Source of the DNA: Burkholderiales bacterium
GTDB lineage: Bacteria; Pseudomonadota; Gammaproteobacteria; Burkholderiales; Burkholderiaceae_F
Assembly: GCA_021298875.1 (NCBI GenBank)
Contig: JAJTHJ010000221.1
Span: 1-24,306, forward strand
Reading direction: 5' to 3'
DNA length: 24,306 nt
The notes beneath the pieces were generated by a model. The model was not told the origin of the DNA. It did no database searches and saw only the letters and a list, made by a program, of their open reading frames with translations. This document shows positions 21,277 through 24,306 of this stretch, one piece after another. A program made the translations under genes and the position numbers. The stretch's first letter is position 1; every line of letters begins with the position of its first letter.

Positions 21277-23429
21277 GTACGGCACTACATCCGATAGGGG
21301 CGAGGTGGCTCGCCGCCGCACTGCTGGCCTTGCTGCCGGCACTGGGCGGTGCGCAGGCGACGGCGGCACCTGCGGCCAACGCCGTCGAGCGGGTCGAGGC
21401 GACGCAGACCAGCGCCGGCGTCGTCTTGACAGTGCAGTTGCGCAAGCCCATGCCGGCAGCTCCGGCGAGCTTCTCCGTGGCCAACCCGGCGCGCATCGTC
21501 GTCGATCTGCCCGGAATCGCCAATGAAGTGGGCCGCACCGCGGTCGAACTGAACCGCGGCGACCTGCGCAGCGTCAATATCGTCGAATCTGAGGGCCGCT
21601 CGCGCTTGGTGCTCAATCTGCGGCAGCCGGTGCCTTTTTCGATCGAGCCGCGCGGCAACCAGCTGCTGGTCGCCTTGGGCGGAGTGGCGACTGCCGGCGC
21701 CTTCGGTTCAGCCGCTGGCGCAGCTGCCGCGCCGGGGCCGCGCAGCCTGCGCGGCGTCGACTTCCGTCGCGGCGCCAACAACGAGGGGCGGGTGGTGCTC
21801 GACCTGTCCGATCCCGCCACCACCGTCAACATCAGGCAGCAGGGCGGGCAGGTCGTCGTCGAACTGCTCGACACGCAGTTGCCGGCCGGGCTGCAACGAC
21901 GTTTCGACGTGACCGACTTCGGCACGCCGGTGGCTATGGTGGTCGCGCAACAGGTCGGTGCCAATGCCCGCCTGACGATTGACGCGCGCGGGTTGTGGGA
22001 GCACAACGCCTACCAGACCGACGAGCGGCTGATCGTCGAGTTCAAGCCGGTCAAGGAAGATCCGACCAAACTCTTCCAGTCCACCCGCCAGGGCTATCAG
22101 GGCGAACGGCTGTCGTTGAACTTCCAAAACGTCGACGTGCGCTCGCTCCTGCAGGTGATCGCCGACTTCACCAACCTGAACATCATCACCAGCGACAATG
22201 TGGGCGGCAACCTCACGCTGCGCCTGAAGGACGTGCCCTGGGACCAGGCGCTCGACATCATCCTGCAGGCCAAGGGCCTGGACATGCGCAAGAACGGCAA
22301 TGTGCTGCTGATCGCCCCGCGCGACGAACTGGCCACCCGCGACAAGCTCGAGTTCGAGCAGCGTAACCAACTGGCGGAGCTGGAGCCGCTGCGCACCGAG
22401 TACTTTCAGCTGAACTATGCCAAGGTCGAGGCCTTTACCAAAATCCTCACCGACGACAAGCAGCGCATCCTGTCCAAGCGTGGCAGCGCCACCTGGGATC
22501 CGCGCACTAATCTGCTGATCGTCAACGACATCGCGTCGAAGCTGGAAGACATCCGCCGTCTGATCCAGCGTGTGGACGTGCCGCAGCCGCAGGTGCTGAT
22601 CGAGGCGCGCATCGTCGAGGCGGCTGACACCTTCAGCCGCAACCTGGGCATTCGCCTCGGCGGCACCTCGGGCTTCCCGACGCAGATCGGCAGTACCGCA
22701 GGCTACGGCAGCTTGAGCGGCCTCGGTCCAACGGTGTCCCGTGGCGCCGGCGGGACTGTGACGACCGCCCCGGGAACGACCTCTCCCGGCAATGCGGTCA
22801 CCACGCCGAGCTTGGTGACCTCGTCGAACTTCGTCAACCTGCCGGGCGCGGGGATCGGCGGCTTCAATCCGTCGGGCATCGCGCTCACGCTCTTCAATGC
22901 CAGTCTGACCCGCGTGATCAACCTCGAACTGACTGCGCTCGAGCAGGACGGCCGCGGCAAGATCATCTCCAGCCCGCGCGTGGTCACTGCCGACAAGGTC
23001 AGGGCGCGGATCGAGCAGGGCACGGAAATCCCGTATCAGCAGGCTACCTCCAGCGGTGCGACCAGCGTGTCGTTCAAGAACGCCACATTGAAGCTGGAGG
23101 TAACGCCCCAGATTACCCCGGAGGGATCGGTCTTCCTCGATGTGCAGGTGAACAAGGACAGCCGCGGCGCGGAGACGACCGCCGGGCCGGCGATCGACAC
23201 CAAGAGCGTTCAGACGCAAGTGCTGGTGGAAAACGGCGGCACGATCGTCCTCGGCGGCATCTACGAGCAGCAGGAGCGCACCACCGTGACGAAGGTGCCG
23301 TTCCTAGGCGACATACCGTATCTGGGATACTTGTTCAAGACCACGGCGCGCACCAACGACCGCAGCGAACTGCTGATCTTCATCACGCCGCGGATCGTGG
23401 CCGAGCGGGTGACGGCGGCGGCGCGGTAG
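21273..23429 (+). CDS. pilQ: Type IV pilus secretin PilQ
   Basis: PilQ forms the outer-membrane ring through which the pilus passes. The 718-residue product has a Sec signal (about 1-28), two AMIN domains that bind peptidoglycan (about 38-136 and 158-258), an STN/N0 domain (ERLSLNFQNVDVRSLLQVIADF, from about 278), a secretin N1 domain (about 375-437), and the secretin barrel from about 440. The barrel contains the signature VPFLGDIPYLGYLFK (675-689) and ends in ELLIFITPRIV. A stretch rich in Gly, Thr and Ser at about 464-530 interrupts the start of the barrel domain. It is the last gene of pilMNOPQ; aroK-aroB, which often follow, are not seen in the 877 bp that remain. Confidence 0.97.
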   Translation: MSTALHPIGARWLAAALLALLPALGGAQATAAPAANAVERVEATQTSAGVVLTVQLRKPMPAAPASFSVANPARIVVDLPGIANEVGRTAVELNRGDLRSVNIVESEGRSRLVLNLRQPVPFSIEPRGNQLLVALGGVATAGAFGSAAGAAAAPGPRSLRGVDFRRGANNEGRVVLDLSDPATTVNIRQQGGQVVVELLDTQLPAGLQRRFDVTDFGTPVAMVVAQQVGANARLTIDARGLWEHNAYQTDERLIVEFKPVKEDPTKLFQSTRQGYQGERLSLNFQNVDVRSLLQVIADFTNLNIITSDNVGGNLTLRLKDVPWDQALDIILQAKGLDMRKNGNVLLIAPRDELATRDKLEFEQRNQLAELEPLRTEYFQLNYAKVEAFTKILTDDKQRILSKRGSATWDPRTNLLIVNDIASKLEDIRRLIQRVDVPQPQVLIEARIVEAADTFSRNLGIRLGGTSGFPTQIGSTAGYGSLSGLGPTVSRGAGGTVTTAPGTTSPGNAVTTPSLVTSSNFVNLPGAGIGGFNPSGIALTLFNASLTRVINLELTALEQDGRGKIISSPRVVTADKVRARIEQGTEIPYQQATSSGATSVSFKNATLKLEVTPQITPEGSVFLDVQVNKDSRGAETTAGPAIDTKSVQTQVLVENGGTIVLGGIYEQQERTTVTKVPFLGDIPYLGYLFKTTARTNDRSELLIFITPRIVAERVTAAAR

Positions 23430-23493
23430 GGAACTCTGCTGCGTCGGAACAGTCAGTGGGTCGGGCCGAAACATCGAAATGCGGGGAGAGGGT

Positions 23494-24306
23494 ATGTTGT
23501 ACGGGCAGTCGAAGTTTTCTCTAATCGTCGGTTCGGTCGTCCTGGCGTTTGCCGTGGCGGGCTGCGGTGGCGGTGAGGCGCCGGGCGTCGTGACGGCTCC
23601 GCCGGCCGGGAGCACCGCGTCGAATCTCGTCGTTACTTTAGATCGAACCTCGGTCCAGAACGGTGCGACGACGCCCGTTGCAGTCACTGTTACGGCGACG
23701 ACCGCATCTGGACAGGCGGTCAGCGGGTTGGCGGTGACCCTCGGCGCCGACCCTTCGGTATCGATTTCGCCGGGTACGCTCACTACGGGCGCCAATGGTA
23801 GCGCTGCAGCGACCGTCCGGCTGTTAAGCAAGGCCAACCGCGCAGTGACGGTAACGGCGCGTGCGGGCACCTTATCGAGTTCGTCCACGTTTGTGGTTCA
23901 GGGCGCCGCCTTGTCGGCGACGGTGGCGACTCCTCAACCTGCGGTCAATAGCACAGTGAAGATCGAATTTGCTTTGCGAGATTCCGCGGGCGACCCGATG
24001 CCGAACGAAGCGATCAGCATCCTCTCGTCGCGAGGGAGTTTTGCGCCGGTCAGCTCAGTTACCGACGCGACGGGTACCTACAGTCTGCAATACACGGCTC
24101 CATCCACGGCCGGCAACGACGTCATTTCGGCGCAGGCTGCCGGCGCGCGCCCCTTGGTCGATCCGGTGATTCAGGTCGGCGCCGTCGCAGTTCCTCCGCC
24201 CTCGTCTACTCCGGCGTCGTTTACGTTACAGACGCAGCCGTCCATCGTCGATTCAAATGCCACCGGCTCGGCCAACCGGGCGCAGTTGTCGGTGATGGTC
24301 TTTAAC
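23494..24306 (+). CDS. Ig-like-repeat lipoprotein, N-terminal part (3' end outside window)
   Basis: ATG at 23494, with GGGGAGAGG before it, opens a frame of 271 codons to the window edge. The product begins with a hydrophobic signal and the lipobox VAGC (Cys24), then a Gly/Pro/Thr linker. At least two Ig-like (Big_1/invasin-type) domains follow: about 43-130 (LVVTLDRTSVQNGATTPVAVTVT, GQAVSGLAVTL, TTGANGSAAATVRL) and about 131-225 (NSTVKIEFALRDSAGDPMPNEAI, TDATGTYSLQYTAP). A third begins near 238 after a Pro/Ser linker. Such repeats build stiff stalks at the cell surface in adhesins and invasins. It lies 64 bp after pilQ on the same strand and could be co-transcribed. A role with pili or adhesion is inference from position. 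Confidence 0.8.
   Translation, partial: MLYGQSKFSLIVGSVVLAFAVAGCGGGEAPGVVTAPPAGSTASNLVVTLDRTSVQNGATTPVAVTVTATTASGQAVSGLAVTLGADPSVSISPGTLTTGANGSAAATVRLLSKANRAVTVTARAGTLSSSSTFVVQGAALSATVATPQPAVNSTVKIEFALRDSAGDPMPNEAISILSSRGSFAPVSSVTDATGTYSLQYTAPSTAGNDVISAQAAGARPLVDPVIQVGAVAVPPPSSTPASFTLQTQPSIVDSNATGSANRAQLSVMVFN

Noticed and set aside
1..24306. CRISPR array, tRNA, rRNA, integrase or transposase genes
   Set aside because: I looked for regularly spaced repeats, tRNA-like cloverleaf ends and recombinase motifs and saw none that hold up.

Overview
The window is chromosomal DNA from a GC-rich betaproteobacterium. The order and content point to a Rhodocyclales/Azoarcus-Thauera-like relative: engB divergent from a cytochrome c4 gene, msrPQ next to lptM-lysA, cyaY divergent from lptM, ponA, then pilMNOPQ. 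This placement rests on gene content and recalled gene order, not on a database search. There is no CRISPR array, rRNA, tRNA, prophage or transposase gene in view.

Layout. Positions 1-2500 hold a leftward set: engB (ribosome-assembly GTPase), hemB (porphobilinogen synthase, Mg-type metal site) and the 5' part of a corA-type Mg transporter gene cut by the window edge. Positions 2592-3300 hold a rightward diheme cytochrome c4 gene with a clear intrinsic terminator. Positions 3313-12000 are a mixed block: a SAM methyltransferase; a leftward nrfHA pair for nitrite reduction to ammonia; guaC (GMP reductase); a LytS/LytR-type two-component pair; xth (exonuclease III); and a membrane-tethered TAXI-family binding protein without TRAP permease genes. 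Positions 12064-13661 hold msrPQ, which repair oxidised periplasmic methionine. Positions 13749-15555 hold lptM-lysA facing away from cyaY. Positions 15552-17936 hold ponA (PBP1A). Positions 18317-23429 hold the type IV pilus assembly operon pilMNOPQ with tightly coupled genes. Positions 23494 to the end hold the start of an Ig-like-repeat lipoprotein gene directly behind pilQ.

How the genes fit together. Cytochrome c4, NrfHA and MsrPQ all work in or at the periplasm and draw on the quinone or cytochrome pool; HemB feeds haem synthesis for these proteins. NrfA has CXXCH at the active-site haem instead of the usual CXXCK, which fits the absence of nrfEFG-type lyase genes beside it. A FNR-like dyad lies upstream of nrfH. 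PilM-PilN-PilO-PilP form the inner-membrane alignment complex that links to the PilQ secretin; the lipoprotein behind pilQ is a candidate surface or pilus-associated partner.

Most of the window is conserved housekeeping. The parts most worth a second look are the CXXCH NrfA, two MITE-like C/G-rich inverted-repeat elements (about 488-582 and 4144-4305), an intrinsic terminator facing the plus strand with no gene in front of it (1725-1753), the orphan tethered TAXI protein, the interleaved 12-bp palindromes at 13658-13752, and the Ig-like lipoprotein. I saw no convincing wholly new multi-gene system.
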